A DNA stretch of 64,000 nucleotides from Bacillota bacterium (lineage in GTDB: Bacteria; Bacillota; Clostridia; Acetivibrionales; Acetivibrionaceae): NCBI GenBank assembly GCA_023421115.1, contig JAEZUI010000133.1, positions 1 to 64,000 on the forward strand, given 5' to 3'. Position numbers and translations under genes: made by a program. The notes under the pieces were generated by a model. That model saw only the letters and a program-made list of their open reading frames with translations, did no database searches and was not told the origin of the DNA. Positions 55,822 through 64,000 of this stretch are shown here, in pieces. How positions within the stretch are numbered: the stretch's first letter is position 1; each line of letters opens with the position of its first letter.

Positions 55822-57570
55822 ATGGCTAAAAAACAAGTACTACTGGGAATAGATAATTTTAAGAAACTTATAGACAATAATGGCTATTATGTAGATAAAA
55901 CTTTGTTAATAAAAGAACTGATAGATCGCCCGGATCAAATAGTGCTGATAACGAGACCTAGAAGATTTGGAAAAACGTTAAACATGAGCATGCTAAAGTA
56001 CTTTTTTGAACATCCTAAATGCAGACAAGATGAATTTGAGCAGGATTCGGGATACCTGTTTGAAAAATTAAATATAGCTAAGGCAGGAGAAAAATACATA
56101 CAAGAACTTGGAAAGTATCCTGTAGTTTATTTGACTCTCAAAAACGCAAAACAAAACAATTGGGAAGATACATTATATAATTTGAAATTGACTATAGCGC
56201 AGGAATATAGCCGTCATAAATATTTGTTGGACGGTGAAATACTTACTGAATATGAAAAAGTTAAATATATAGATATTATAAGCATGAAAGCAGAGAGAGT
56301 AGAGTACACAAATGTTATATTACATTTGACAGAATATTTAAAAAGGTACTTCAAAGAAGATTGTATAGTAATTATAGATGAATATGATACACCAATTCAA
56401 TCCGGTTATATTGAAGGATATTTTGAAGAAGTAATTGAGTTCCAAAAAAGCATGCTGGTAAAAGGCTTTAAAGACAACAATGCACTTAAACAAGGGATGC
56501 TTACAGGAATAATGAAAGTAGCACAAGAAAGTATATTTAGCGATTTTAACAACCCATCAATAAATACCATATTATCAGAAAGGTATAAAGATAAATTTGG
56601 TTTTATCCAATCTGAGGTTGAAGAAATGGCAGAATATTTTGAACTTACAAGTCATTTAGAAGACATAAAAAACTGGTATGATGGATATATATTTGGGATA
56701 GATACGGTGATATATAACCCTTGGAGTATAATTAAATACATGAGTACACCAGAAGATGGTCTAAAGCCATATTGGATAAACACAAGCGACAACAGAATGA
56801 TAAAAGACGTAATGCAGTTAGATAAAGCAGAAGGTAAAAAAGTAGTAGAGAAGCTAATAAAGGGAGAAGAGGTATCAAAGGTAATTGAAGAAAATATTAT
56901 ATATCAAAGCATAAAGGATAATCCGGACGTTGCTTGGAGTTTTCTTTTGCATGCAGGGTATCTTAAAGCATGTGGAAAAGAAAAAGAAGGATATGAATCA
57001 AAGTTTACGTACAAATTAGCGATACCGAATATAGAGATAAAAACAATATATACAGATATAATAATAAGCTATTTTAAAGAAGATGAAGATATTCTTGCAG
57101 ATGTTAATTATATAATAAAAAGTTTGTTTGATAATGATATAGAAGCCTTTGAAAGGCTTATGAAAGAATTGTATTTAGGTCAGGTGAGCTATCATGACGC
57201 CAGTTTGGAAAATATAAAGGAACGAGAACAAAAGGAGAGGTTTGAAAGTTTCCATCATGGTTTTATGCTGGGGTTGTTTGTACAAATGGGTAGGGAGTTT
57301 ATAGTAGAGAGCAATAAAGAGTATGGTTTAGGACGTCCCGACATAGTTATAATACCGAAAGATATGGATAAAACGGCATATGTTTTCGAATTCAAATGGG
57401 ATAGCATAAAGGGTTCAAAAACACTTGATATATTGGTAGATGAAGCGGTAGCTCAAATTAGAGAAAAGAAATACAAAGAAGGAGTTTATAAGGTTCATGG
57501 TCACGAAAATATAGTTTGTATCGGGATGGGTTTTAAAGGTAAGGAATTGAAAATGTTAATAGCAAAATGA
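55822..57570 (+). CDS. AAA-ATPase-like / DUF1703 PD-(D/E)xK protein
   Basis: The N-terminal AAA-ATPase-like domain (PF09820 type) has GIDNFKKLIDNNGYYVDKTLLIKEL and the ITRPRRFGKTLNMSML phosphate loop, with VIIDEYDTPIQ as Walker B. The C-terminal DUF1703 nuclease-like part has GRPDIVIIPKDMDKTAYVFEFKW (D..ExK). This family is abundant and repeated in clostridia and Bacteroidetes; its function is unproven and may be linked to mobile elements or defence. At 582 residues the length is complete. No R-M role is claimed. Confidence 0.88.
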   Translation: MAKKQVLLGIDNFKKLIDNNGYYVDKTLLIKELIDRPDQIVLITRPRRFGKTLNMSMLKYFFEHPKCRQDEFEQDSGYLFEKLNIAKAGEKYIQELGKYPVVYLTLKNAKQNNWEDTLYNLKLTIAQEYSRHKYLLDGEILTEYEKVKYIDIISMKAERVEYTNVILHLTEYLKRYFKEDCIVIIDEYDTPIQSGYIEGYFEEVIEFQKSMLVKGFKDNNALKQGMLTGIMKVAQESIFSDFNNPSINTILSERYKDKFGFIQSEVEEMAEYFELTSHLEDIKNWYDGYIFGIDTVIYNPWSIIKYMSTPEDGLKPYWINTSDNRMIKDVMQLDKAEGKKVVEKLIKGEEVSKVIEENIIYQSIKDNPDVAWSFLLHAGYLKACGKEKEGYESKFTYKLAIPNIEIKTIYTDIIISYFKEDEDILADVNYIIKSLFDNDIEAFERLMKELYLGQVSYHDASLENIKEREQKERFESFHHGFMLGLFVQMGREFIVESNKEYGLGRPDIVIIPKDMDKTAYVFEFKWDSIKGSKTLDILVDEAVAQIREKKYKEGVYKVHGHENIVCIGMGFKGKELKMLIAK

Positions 57571-57607
57571 AGTTCTTTTGTACAGGGATCAAATAATCCA
57601 AATATAA

Positions 57608-57638
57608 AACCCGCAACCTTTAAATTAAGGTGCGGGTT
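57608..57638. terminator. Terminator between converging genes
   Basis: AACCCGCAACCTT and TAAGGTGCGGGTT pair across 57608-57638 with one bulge. It lies between the DUF1703 gene and the dockerin esterase. Confidence 0.7.
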
Positions 57639-57679
57639 ACTTAATATGCTTTTTTGGGTATAGGGGCTTTCTAATTCCT

Positions 57680-58843
57680 TTACTTTTGCCCCAGAAGCTT
57701 CATTCTCATCAGTGCAAAATCTATGGCATTTTGAGCTCCGTCGCCATTCAAATCGGCAGCCTTATCCCAGAACTCATATTTGTTGACGCTCATACCTAAC
57801 AAAATCATTCTGAAGGTCCCAAAATCAATTGAATTAAAAATTCCGTCACCATTAACATCACCTTCAAGAACCGCTGTTGGAGTATTTTCAGCAGTAGGTG
57901 TTGGTGTAGGTGTTGGAGGTATTGTCGAAGTTGTTCTACAACGGTCAAAAAATTTAAAAACATCAGGTAACACCACAGGTACCATCCCTGCATGGTCTGC
58001 ATTTACTTCCTTATATTCGTTTTCATAACCTTTATTGGTCATCCATGTGTTTAGTAGCCTGCTTGCACTTAATGATGGGGCTTGTGTTCCTTCAGTTATA
58101 AAGATTGGAGTATTGCGTACATTATCCCATGGATAGCCTGTTTCCTGCACAAATGGTCCTGACATGGGTGCCAAAGCAGTCCAGTATTTAGAATATTTAC
58201 CGCCAATATACCATGTGCCTCCGCTTCCCATGGAGTGTCCAGTAAGAAATACCGAACCTGTGTCAATAGGATATTCGTTTAATACTATTTCCAATACGTT
58301 GATTACGTCTTTTTCGCTGAGTTCATTTGTACGATCACTGTCCGCTGTAACTTGAGACATGAGTTTTGCTGCTTCATCCGGTTTGCCAAAAGGAGCCGAA
58401 AGTCTCAGGAAGTTTCCATATGCACCGGTATGCCCCATAGGTGAGACAAGTATGTATCCGTGTTGCATGGCAAGATTGATCATTTGATTGTTGTTCTGAA
58501 CTAAATATGAACTCTCGTCATTTCCAGCTCCATGCAGGAACATGACCAACGGCAGCTTTGATTTGCCATCCCAGTTGGTTGGAACACAAAGCCGGTAGCG
58601 TTCTACAGTATTAGCTTCAGGAAAATAGTAAGTCCTATTCTGATCACCCTTTGCTTGCCACTGTGAGGAGCCAGGATTGGCAATTGACTTTGCAAGAGCC
58701 TGAGACGCAAGCATCTGTTCCTCCGCATTGATTTTTGTACCAAAAGAAATTGAACGTTCACCTGCTGCATGTATATATGGAGTTTCAAACATCACTGATA
58801 ATGTAATTACCAGCGCTAATACAGAATAAAGTACTTTCTTCAA
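57680..58843 (-). CDS. Secreted alpha/beta-hydrolase esterase with type I dockerin
   Basis: A signal peptide (about 1-26) precedes an alpha/beta-hydrolase of the CE1/feruloyl-esterase-like type: HGAGND (oxyanion region, about 104-109), nucleophile Ser204 in TGHSMGSGG and His284 in NADHAG. A Thr/Pro linker (305-326) joins it to a type I dockerin (328-387) with two calcium loops, DVNGDGIFNSID and DLNGDGAQNAID. The dockerin binds a cohesin of a scaffoldin, so the enzyme belongs to a cellulosome, probably removing feruloyl or acetyl groups from hemicellulose. The ribosome binding site is AAAGGGGG. Confidence 0.9.
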   Translation of the reverse strand: MKKVLYSVLALVITLSVMFETPYIHAAGERSISFGTKINAEEQMLASQALAKSIANPGSSQWQAKGDQNRTYYFPEANTVERYRLCVPTNWDGKSKLPLVMFLHGAGNDESSYLVQNNNQMINLAMQHGYILVSPMGHTGAYGNFLRLSAPFGKPDEAAKLMSQVTADSDRTNELSEKDVINVLEIVLNEYPIDTGSVFLTGHSMGSGGTWYIGGKYSKYWTALAPMSGPFVQETGYPWDNVRNTPIFITEGTQAPSLSASRLLNTWMTNKGYENEYKEVNADHAGMVPVVLPDVFKFFDRCRTTSTIPPTPTPTPTAENTPTAVLEGDVNGDGIFNSIDFGTFRMILLGMSVNKYEFWDKAADLNGDGAQNAIDFALMRMKLLGQK

Positions 58844-59078
58844 AACTATACCCCCTTAAAGTGATTGTTTTTTTGGAAATTCATTGGTTATACACTTCAA
58901 TTATTTCATTAATTATACAATTCGTAAATAGATATTTTTTTAGGCAGAAGTTTGAAGAAGATTAAAAATACATACAACTGCAAACTTTTAGGAGAGCTTT
59001 TGTTTTAAATTGTTCTATTGAATTTTTATGAGAAGTTTTTTCTTGTTACTTATTTTAAAGTTACCAAGTATAAAGTAT

Positions 59079-59092
59079 GTTATCATGATAAC
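59079..59092. promoter_or_regulatory. Perfect 14-bp palindrome upstream of the ECF sigma gene
   Basis: GTTATCATGATAAC, 44 bases before the preferred start. Candidate operator; no regulator assigned. Confidence 0.3.
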
Positions 59093-59135
59093 GAAAAAAG
59101 AAACGGTGGTGGTAGACAAAGTGGAGAAAGAAGCC

Positions 59136-59687
59136 ATGTTAATCTCTAATATTTTAAACGGGGATATAAAATCGTTTGAAATTCTAATGGATAAGTATAG
59201 AAACCGCATTTATAATTTTCTTTTGAAGATGACTTTTTCAAAAGAAGATGCTGAAGATATGACGCAGGAAGTATTTGTACGGGCCTATAACAGTCTATAT
59301 CAGTATAACAGTAAATGGTGTTTTTCTACATGGATATTTAAAATTGCTGTTAATGTGTTTAAAACAGAGTATACAAAGAAAAAAAACAGGGAATCTAAGG
59401 AAGTTCAAAGCTTGTTAAGTAATCAAAGGATTTCAAATATTACTGAACCGGAAAAAGTGCTTGAAAATATCGAAACCAAAATGGAAGTACTTAAAATGCT
59501 TGAAGAATTAAAGGTTGAACAGAGAGCGGCACTGGTTCTTAAATATGTTCAAGGATTTTCATATAAGGAAATAGGGGAAGTATTGAAAGTGTCCCCAGAA
59601 AATGCAAAGGTACGGGTTATGAGGGCTAAGAAACTTCTTGCCAATAACTATAGCAGGCTAAAGGGAGGGATAGTTCATGAAATGTGA
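59136..59687 (+). CDS. ECF-type RNA polymerase sigma factor
   Basis: Sigma region 2 (about 10-75: YNFLLKMTFSKEDAEDMTQEVFVRAYNSLYQY) and region 4 (about 125-175: QRAALVLKYVQGFSYKEIGEVLKVSPENAKVRVMRAKKLL) are both present, with no region 1 or 3, which defines an ECF factor. The ATG at 59136 is preferred, because GGAGAAAG lies seven bases upstream; it gives 183 residues, normal for the class. Its stop overlaps the next gene by 11 bases, and that gene carries an anti-sigma-like zinc finger, so the pair forms a sigma/anti-sigma module. Confidence 0.9.
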   Translation: MLISNILNGDIKSFEILMDKYRNRIYNFLLKMTFSKEDAEDMTQEVFVRAYNSLYQYNSKWCFSTWIFKIAVNVFKTEYTKKKNRESKEVQSLLSNQRISNITEPEKVLENIETKMEVLKMLEELKVEQRAALVLKYVQGFSYKEIGEVLKVSPENAKVRVMRAKKLLANNYSRLKGGIVHEM

Positions 59688-60837
59688 TAACTTTGACAAG
59701 ATAGTACTCTATATTGATGGAGTATTATCAGATCAAGATTCAAAAGATTTGAAAAATCATATGAGTACTTGTGAGGAGTGTAGAAAAACATTTGAAGTTC
59801 TCATTAGTACAAAAGAATTGCTGAAAGATGAGTTCATTCCGGATGAGAACATTGATATTAAGGTGTTAAATACTATTGATAAAAACAGATATGTTTGTAA
59901 CAATAAGTTTAGGCTATTACATAGGATAAATACGTTAAAAAGTAGGTTAAAACCTATTGCAGCAATATTTTTTATGTGTTGTATTACGTTTTTATTCTTA
60001 AGTCATGGAAAGGACTTTAAAAATGCGTTATTATCTTTACCGGCACACCAGTTTCAGGATGTATCTGAGCCTGTTAATATTCTTGTTTTAGGGAAAGACA
60101 ATTTTAAAAGTACGGATGCAATTATTTTAATTAACTATGAGCCAAAAAGTGCCCAGTTGAATCTGTTATCTATTCCTAGAGATACAAGAGTAAGTTTAAA
60201 AGGCTCACAAACAAAGCTTAGCAGGCTTTATCAGGAGGGTGGCCCTGATCTTGTGGTAGATACAGTAAGCGATCTACTAAAGGTTGATATAAAATATTAT
60301 ATTTGTTTTGATATAGAGAGTGTTAAGAAATTTATTGACATGCTTGATGGAGTGGATTTTGATATTGAATGTGATATGAATTATGATGATCCGTTACAGG
60401 GTATACATATAAACCTTAAAAAGGGTAAAAGTCACCTATCGGGCGATGAAGTTGTTCAATTTCTTTTGTACAGAATGTCAAATAATCCAAACATAATAGA
60501 GAGTGCACACTATGATGGAAGTGATTTTCGTAGGATTGAAGCACAACAAAGTATGTTGAGAGAATTGATTAGGCAAAAAACGGACATCAAATATATTTCC
60601 AAAATTGACGAACTTGCACACATAGCTATGGAAGATCTTGAAACAGATATTAAGTTAGATGAGTTTTTAAGTATTTTTATAAATATAGCTAAGTTAAATG
60701 CCGATGATGTTAATATGTTTATACTTCCTTTCAAAAATGGAGTAATAGATGGTTGGTTTTATGTCCTTATCAATGAAAAAGAAACAAAAAAAATAACCGA
60801 TATATATTTTCAGTCGAGATATATGGAACTCAATTAG
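59677..60837 (+). CDS. Anti-sigma zinc finger fused to LytR-CpsA-Psr (LCP) domain
   Basis: Residues 1-60 carry a zf-HC2/ZAS-type anti-sigma finger (His28, Cys32 and Cys35 in HMSTCEECRKTFE). A membrane helix follows at about 92-110, and the outer part (132-370) is an LCP domain with LLSIPRDTRVSL and DFRRIEAQQ (283-291). LCP proteins attach wall teichoic acids or other polymers to peptidoglycan. The fusion would let the outer LCP domain report to the bound sigma factor. The canonical LCP start with Arg-Ser-Asp is changed to KSTDAI, so catalysis may be altered. Its start overlaps the sigma gene. Confidence 0.85.
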   Translation: MKCDNFDKIVLYIDGVLSDQDSKDLKNHMSTCEECRKTFEVLISTKELLKDEFIPDENIDIKVLNTIDKNRYVCNNKFRLLHRINTLKSRLKPIAAIFFMCCITFLFLSHGKDFKNALLSLPAHQFQDVSEPVNILVLGKDNFKSTDAIILINYEPKSAQLNLLSIPRDTRVSLKGSQTKLSRLYQEGGPDLVVDTVSDLLKVDIKYYICFDIESVKKFIDMLDGVDFDIECDMNYDDPLQGIHINLKKGKSHLSGDEVVQFLLYRMSNNPNIIESAHYDGSDFRRIEAQQSMLRELIRQKTDIKYISKIDELAHIAMEDLETDIKLDEFLSIFINIAKLNADDVNMFILPFKNGVIDGWFYVLINEKETKKITDIYFQSRYMELN

Positions 60838-60944
60838 TATTATAATGAAATTAAGGGTAGTGAATTCTATAAGTAGAATACAATATTTTAGAAACCAAGA
60901 AGGTTAATATTACACTATAACTGCTGTCGAATAATTATAAATGC

Positions 60945-60987
60945 AAAAAACGCCATATATGCATGGAAATGCTTATATGGTGTTTTT
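60945..60987 (+). terminator. Terminator of the sigma/LCP operon
   Basis: AAAAAACGCCATATA with the complementary TATATGGTGTTTTT, with an inner hairpin GCAT-ATGC, ends in T-rich DNA. Confidence 0.75.
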
Positions 60988-61084
60988 GTTAGAATAAATA
61001 AACAATTATGATAAGAAAATTCTAACTACATAAAAGAATAAAGCTAGTTTAATTTTTGTTACAAAAATGTGTGCATAGGAAAAA

Positions 61085-61113
61085 TTGTAACATATATATT
61101 GTTTTTGTATAAT
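61085..61113 (+). promoter_or_regulatory. Promoter of the SGNH hydrolase gene
   Basis: TTGTAA (61085-61090), 17-base spacer, TATAAT (61108-61113), about 85 bases before the start. Confidence 0.6.
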
Positions 61114-61198
61114 ATGTTTGCTATAGTAAAGAAAGTTTCAAAAGTTTACATTAGATAGGGTAGAAGATTATTATAGTAAAGATAGAGAGGTTAGTTCA

Positions 61199-61882
61199 AT
61201 GAGGAAATCTATAATTTTAATATCAGTAGCTTTATTATTAGCAGTGTCGGGCTATACACTCATAAAATCTAAGGGAGCAGCAGAAAAAATCCTGCCGTCA
61301 AAGGGAACCACCGAGACAAAAAACACAATAGTTTTCCTTGGAGATTCAGTAACTGCCGGATATGGTGTTGAAAGTAGTCAGGCATTTCCATATCTCATAA
61401 ATGAATATTGGAAGGATAGTAATATTTCTTTTACATCTAAAAATGAAGGTATTAGTGGAGATACTACAACCGGGGTGTTATCACGTTTGGATAGTATTCT
61501 GACGGATGACGTCTATATGGTTTTTCTTGAGATTGGAGCAAATGATGCTTTTGAAAAAAAGGATGTCAGAGTAATAAAAGATAATATAAAAACAATAATA
61601 CAAAGAATTCAAGACAGGCAAATTAAAGTTGTTCTAATGGCTATGGATTTACCTAAGGTTGCTTACTTAAAGGATGCGGATTATGTAAAGAGTTTTGCCG
61701 CTATTTACGAGGAAGTTGGCAAGGAATTGGAGATACCTGTTATGCCTTCTTTAGTCAAGGAAAACGATAATAAAAATGATATATGGCAGGAAGATAGAAT
61801 TCATCCAAGTTCTAAGGGGCATCAAGTTTTGGCAAAGAATGTGTTGAGGTTTCTAAATAAGGAATGGGTATATGATAATTAA
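61199..61882 (+). CDS. Secreted or anchored SGNH/GDSL-family esterase
   Basis: An N-terminal hydrophobic leader (about 4-22) precedes an SGNH hydrolase. Block I is FLGDSVTAGYG with the catalytic Ser, block II has the Gly in EGISGDTT, block III GAND gives the Asn, and block V DRIHPSSKG gives Asp and His. The group (TesA-like) comprises lipases, acetyl esterases and arylesterases. No dockerin is present, and the leader may be a membrane anchor. AGAGAGGTTAG precedes the ATG. Substrate unknown. Confidence 0.88.
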   Translation: MRKSIILISVALLLAVSGYTLIKSKGAAEKILPSKGTTETKNTIVFLGDSVTAGYGVESSQAFPYLINEYWKDSNISFTSKNEGISGDTTTGVLSRLDSILTDDVYMVFLEIGANDAFEKKDVRVIKDNIKTIIQRIQDRQIKVVLMAMDLPKVAYLKDADYVKSFAAIYEEVGKELEIPVMPSLVKENDNKNDIWQEDRIHPSSKGHQVLAKNVLRFLNKEWVYDN

Positions 61883-61896
61883 TTTGATGAGCTTTA

Positions 61897-61920
61897 CGAT
61901 CTGAATATTGAATAGGCCTA
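61897..61920. mobile_element. MITE-like element relic E
   Basis: GATCTGAATATTGAATAGGC resembles copy C at 18264-18283, with the TTATTTTTGAAATGG part deleted before CCTAA. A short remnant only. Confidence 0.45.
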
Positions 61921-61977
61921 AACAAAAAATATGGTATTATAATAGTTAGATGATTTTATTTTGGAGGGATAAATCAA

Positions 61978-62379
61978 ATGGAGTTTTCATCTTATGGAGG
62001 TATGGATACTATGTTTAGTATCATACCTGTAATTGTAATTTTAGTATTTGTATTTGTAATTGGGGCAATTATTGTGAGCGCGATACGGGGAGTGAGTCAG
62101 TGGCAAAAAAATAATGAAGCTCCTGTTTTAACAGTTGAGGCAACTGTGGTAGCAAAACGAGCAGATGTTAGTACACACCATCACAATGTAAGAACAGATA
62201 ATATGAGTCATGTATCGTCATCCACTATATATTATGTTACATTCCAAGTGGCTAGTGGAGATCGTATGGAGTTTAAAGTTCGTGATAAGGAGTATGGAAT
62301 ACTAGTGGAAAGTGATGTTGGTAGACTGACCTTTCAAGGTACACGCTATTTAGGGTTTGAGCGAATTAGGAATTACTAG
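61978..62379 (+). CDS. DUF2500-like membrane protein
   Basis: 133 residues. One N-terminal helix (about 14-36) precedes a cytosolic or outer beta domain with the DUF2500 pattern: VEATVVAKRADVSTHHHN, then YYVTFQVASGDRMEFKVRDKEYGILVESDVGRLTFQGTRYLGF. The His-rich turn is typical. Function unknown. TTGGAGGGATAA precedes the ATG. No operon partner is evident. Confidence 0.8.
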   Translation: MEFSSYGGMDTMFSIIPVIVILVFVFVIGAIIVSAIRGVSQWQKNNEAPVLTVEATVVAKRADVSTHHHNVRTDNMSHVSSSTIYYVTFQVASGDRMEFKVRDKEYGILVESDVGRLTFQGTRYLGFERIRNY

Positions 62380-62404
62380 CCCTATTCCAATGAAATATAT
62401 ACAA

Positions 62405-62494
62405 TCAGGGTATTTCAATATAAAGACTTATTGCTTCTACTTTGCCGTCTTTAACTCTCAGGTAAACGTTGAAAGGCCAATTCAGATATCTATT
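62405..62494 (-). pseudogene. Short minus-strand coding relic
   Basis: Reads YLNWPFNVYLRVKDGKVEAI and ends SLYIEIP before TGA; it has no start and is cut at an in-frame TAA. Protein-like composition suggests the tail of a lost gene. Confidence 0.35.
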
Positions 62495-62523
62495 TTACGG
62501 AATATGAGTGTTCTGATTAATCA

Positions 62524-62573
62524 TCTAGCAAGCAAAAAAACGTTACAAGAAAAACGGTTTTTTGCTTGCTAGA
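62524..62573. terminator. Long stem-loop terminator
   Basis: CTAGCAAGCAAAAAA and TTTTTTGCTTGCTAG form a strong stem with a further CG-pair step inside, over 62524-62573, downstream of the DUF2500 gene. Confidence 0.7.
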
Positions 62574-62590
62574 TTTCTATAGACAAAAAA

Positions 62591-62839
62591 TTAATCAACA
62601 TAGTCCCATTCAATAACATAGCTCTTTCCATATTCGCCCCGCACAATAATTTTAGAACCATCTTGATTCCAAAATGCCATACCAATAGAATCATTAAGAC
62701 TAGAGGCATAAACAGTTGTGCTATTAGCGATACCGTCATTTTTTAAGTAAGCTATTCTGACTTCAATATTATTTTCGTTTTTAATAGTATATGCAATCTT
62801 ATCATAAAAAGCTGTAGGGAGTATTATATATGTAACTCC
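62591..62839 (-). pseudogene. Start-less 3' gene fragment
   Basis: 82 codons with no credible start, ending GMAFWNQDGSKIIVRGEYGK and SYVIEWDYVD before TAA. The strands look like a beta-rich (propeller-like) extracellular domain, but no family is assigned. Its 5' part runs into the hairpin that ends the solute-binding protein gene, so the upstream part has been lost. Confidence 0.5.
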
Positions 62840-62845
62840 CTACAG
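62812..62845 (-). terminator. Terminator of the solute-binding protein gene
   Basis: CTGTAGGGAG (62812-62821) pairs with CTCCCTACAG (62836-62845). On the minus strand it is followed by CTTTTTA, just past the stop at 62873. Confidence 0.75.
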
Positions 62846-62872
62846 TCTCTAAAACTCGCAATTTTGGAGTGA

Positions 62873-64000
62873 TTAATTTATATTTAAATTCCTATACACA
62901 CCATCCTTAAATTGTTTAATCGCATTATCTTTATTTACCTCTCCCATAACATATGGATATAATGCATAATCAATAAATACATTCATTATAATATCGTCAT
63001 ACTCAGTCATTGTTTTACCGTTTATTTTGCCTAATACCGGCTTGTATAAACTATATAGATTTTGATTAATGGTTCGAGAAATGCAACTGTTATCCTCTGC
63101 TAAACTGTTAATTGTTTCTATGTTGCTTGCAAAGTCACCGTATTTAGTTGCCAAGTCCTTATTGTATTCGGCGTTGGTTGTTATATACTCAATAAATTCC
63201 CAGGCTAGCTCTTTTTTAGAGCTTCCGCTGTATATTCCCATCCATGTTCCACCCCAGAAAGTTGGTATTTCAGGTAGTGCAATTCCCCATTTACCGTCTT
63301 CTTTGTATTGCTCGTCCATATTTACATCGATTATCCATGGAACTCCCCATGTTGGTATGGTCCATGCAAAATGCTCATTATCATTAATAGCATAGCACCA
63401 CTGGGGCGTCCAAGGCGAAAGATTACCAACAAGTCCTTCATCGTGTAATCTTTTTGAAAGATCCATAAACTCATCAATCTTAGGATCTATAAACAGCTCT
63501 CCGTTTTTAATCCATCCTGTACTGCGGCTTCCTAAATATATTCTTAACAGCTCATCTAAATTTGGAAACAGCTTTACCTTTCCCGTGCTTTTTTCTTTTA
63601 TCTTTCTAGCAGTCTCAAGTATTTTTTCTGAGGATGCAAACATTTTTGATATTTCTTCAGGGTTATCTGTTCCAAGATAAGCCTTTGCAAGATCTCTTTT
63701 ATATCCTATTCCAGTGGGAGTGGAATGATGAGATAAAGCTCTTACTTTTCCATCAGGACTTCTTCCAACGTCAATTGTATATGGTACTAATTTTTCATTA
63801 AGTGCCTCTGCATTGTAAGGTGCAGAAGACAAGTTTTCAAAAGAACTCGTGAAATTTACGTACTTCTTTACAAAAGCAGATTCTAGGGCAATAACATCTG
63901 CATCTATTGACCCAGAACTAAGTCCACTAGATAAATGAGTCTGATAAGTTGCGTTTACATCCGAGATGCAATTTATATTAATCTTAACTCCCGGATGGCT
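62873..64000 (-). CDS. Sugar-binding protein of an ABC transporter, 5' end outside the window
   Basis: The frame is open through the right edge; the residues nearest it are HPGVKININCISDVN, followed by LSSGSIDADVIALESAFVKKY, so the first ATG-like start inside the window is not the real one. GDNEEISKMFAS-type and WGGTWMGIYSGSSKKELAWEFIEYITTN are typical of family 1 extracellular solute-binding proteins (sugar class). About 375 residues are visible; the signal peptide and lipobox are missing because they lie outside. Permease genes are not in view. Specificity unknown. Confidence 0.85.
   Translation of the reverse strand, partial: SHPGVKININCISDVNATYQTHLSSGLSSGSIDADVIALESAFVKKYVNFTSSFENLSSAPYNAEALNEKLVPYTIDVGRSPDGKVRALSHHSTPTGIGYKRDLAKAYLGTDNPEEISKMFASSEKILETARKIKEKSTGKVKLFPNLDELLRIYLGSRSTGWIKNGELFIDPKIDEFMDLSKRLHDEGLVGNLSPWTPQWCYAINDNEHFAWTIPTWGVPWIIDVNMDEQYKEDGKWGIALPEIPTFWGGTWMGIYSGSSKKELAWEFIEYITTNAEYNKDLATKYGDFASNIETINSLAEDNSCISRTINQNLYSLYKPVLGKINGKTMTEYDDIIMNVFIDYALYPYVMGEVNKDNAIKQFKDGVYRNLNIN

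Noticed and set aside
62357..62572. Plus-strand 71-codon frame after the DUF2500 gene
   Set aside because: Overlaps the DUF2500 end in another frame, runs through a terminator and lies opposite a minus-strand relic.

Overview
The window looks like a chromosomal segment of a low-GC, anaerobic, spore-forming, cellulolytic Firmicute of the Clostridium/Ruminiclostridium/Acetivibrio kind. The sequence signs are AT-rich DNA, strong AGGAGG-type ribosome binding sites, a LysM-GH18 spore-cortex type hydrolase, Rex, a complete ctsR-mcsA-mcsB-clpC operon with its operator, a cytoplasmic GH8 exo-oligoxylanase and an esterase ending in a type I dockerin, which implies a cellulosome. Species is an inference. 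No rRNA, tRNA or CRISPR array was seen.

Layout. 1-195 is a foldable inverted-repeat element. 0.4-13.5 kb is mostly housekeeping: germination-type hydrolase, rex, an ABC-F ATPase, the aromatic amino acid genes aroA and tyrA-aroF, an EF-G-like GTPase, a lipoprotein and a DUF1624 membrane protein. 13.6-18.2 kb is the CtsR-controlled protein quality-control operon. 18.4-24.8 kb is an oligosaccharide module: GH8 enzyme, an AraR-type GntR/LacI repressor with a palindromic operator candidate, two permeases and a binding lipoprotein. 25.0-32.1 kb holds a MoxR / DUF58 / transglutaminase set followed by a zinc-ribbon membrane protein and an SPFH zinc-ribbon protein.

32.2-42.6 kb is the most interesting accessory region. 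It contains a C39-like cytoplasmic cysteine-peptidase-fold protein, a C39-peptidase ABC exporter, a 125-residue double-glycine bacteriocin-like precursor, an orphan polytopic membrane protein (immunity candidate), a GyrI-like protein, an HlyD adaptor, a membrane-anchored six-repeat BIG2 protein and another small membrane protein. It looks like a one-substrate peptide export locus with unusual surface components.

43.2-54.4 kb is a type I restriction-modification island: hsdM-hsdS, an RloA-like ATPase, a frameshifted RloB relic, hsdR and a YgjP-type metallopeptidase. It is bordered or interrupted by broken Rpn-family (transposase_31) genes. 54.5-64 kb is mixed: a DUF2812 membrane protein, an AAA-ATPase-like/DUF1703 protein, the dockerin esterase, an ECF sigma factor coupled to an anti-sigma zinc-finger/LCP fusion, an SGNH esterase, a DUF2500 protein, gene fragments, and a sugar-binding protein gene running off the right edge.

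A ~98-bp MITE-like element with 3-bp TTA/TAA target duplications occurs in three complete copies plus two relics, and a separate ~55-bp repeat occurs twice.
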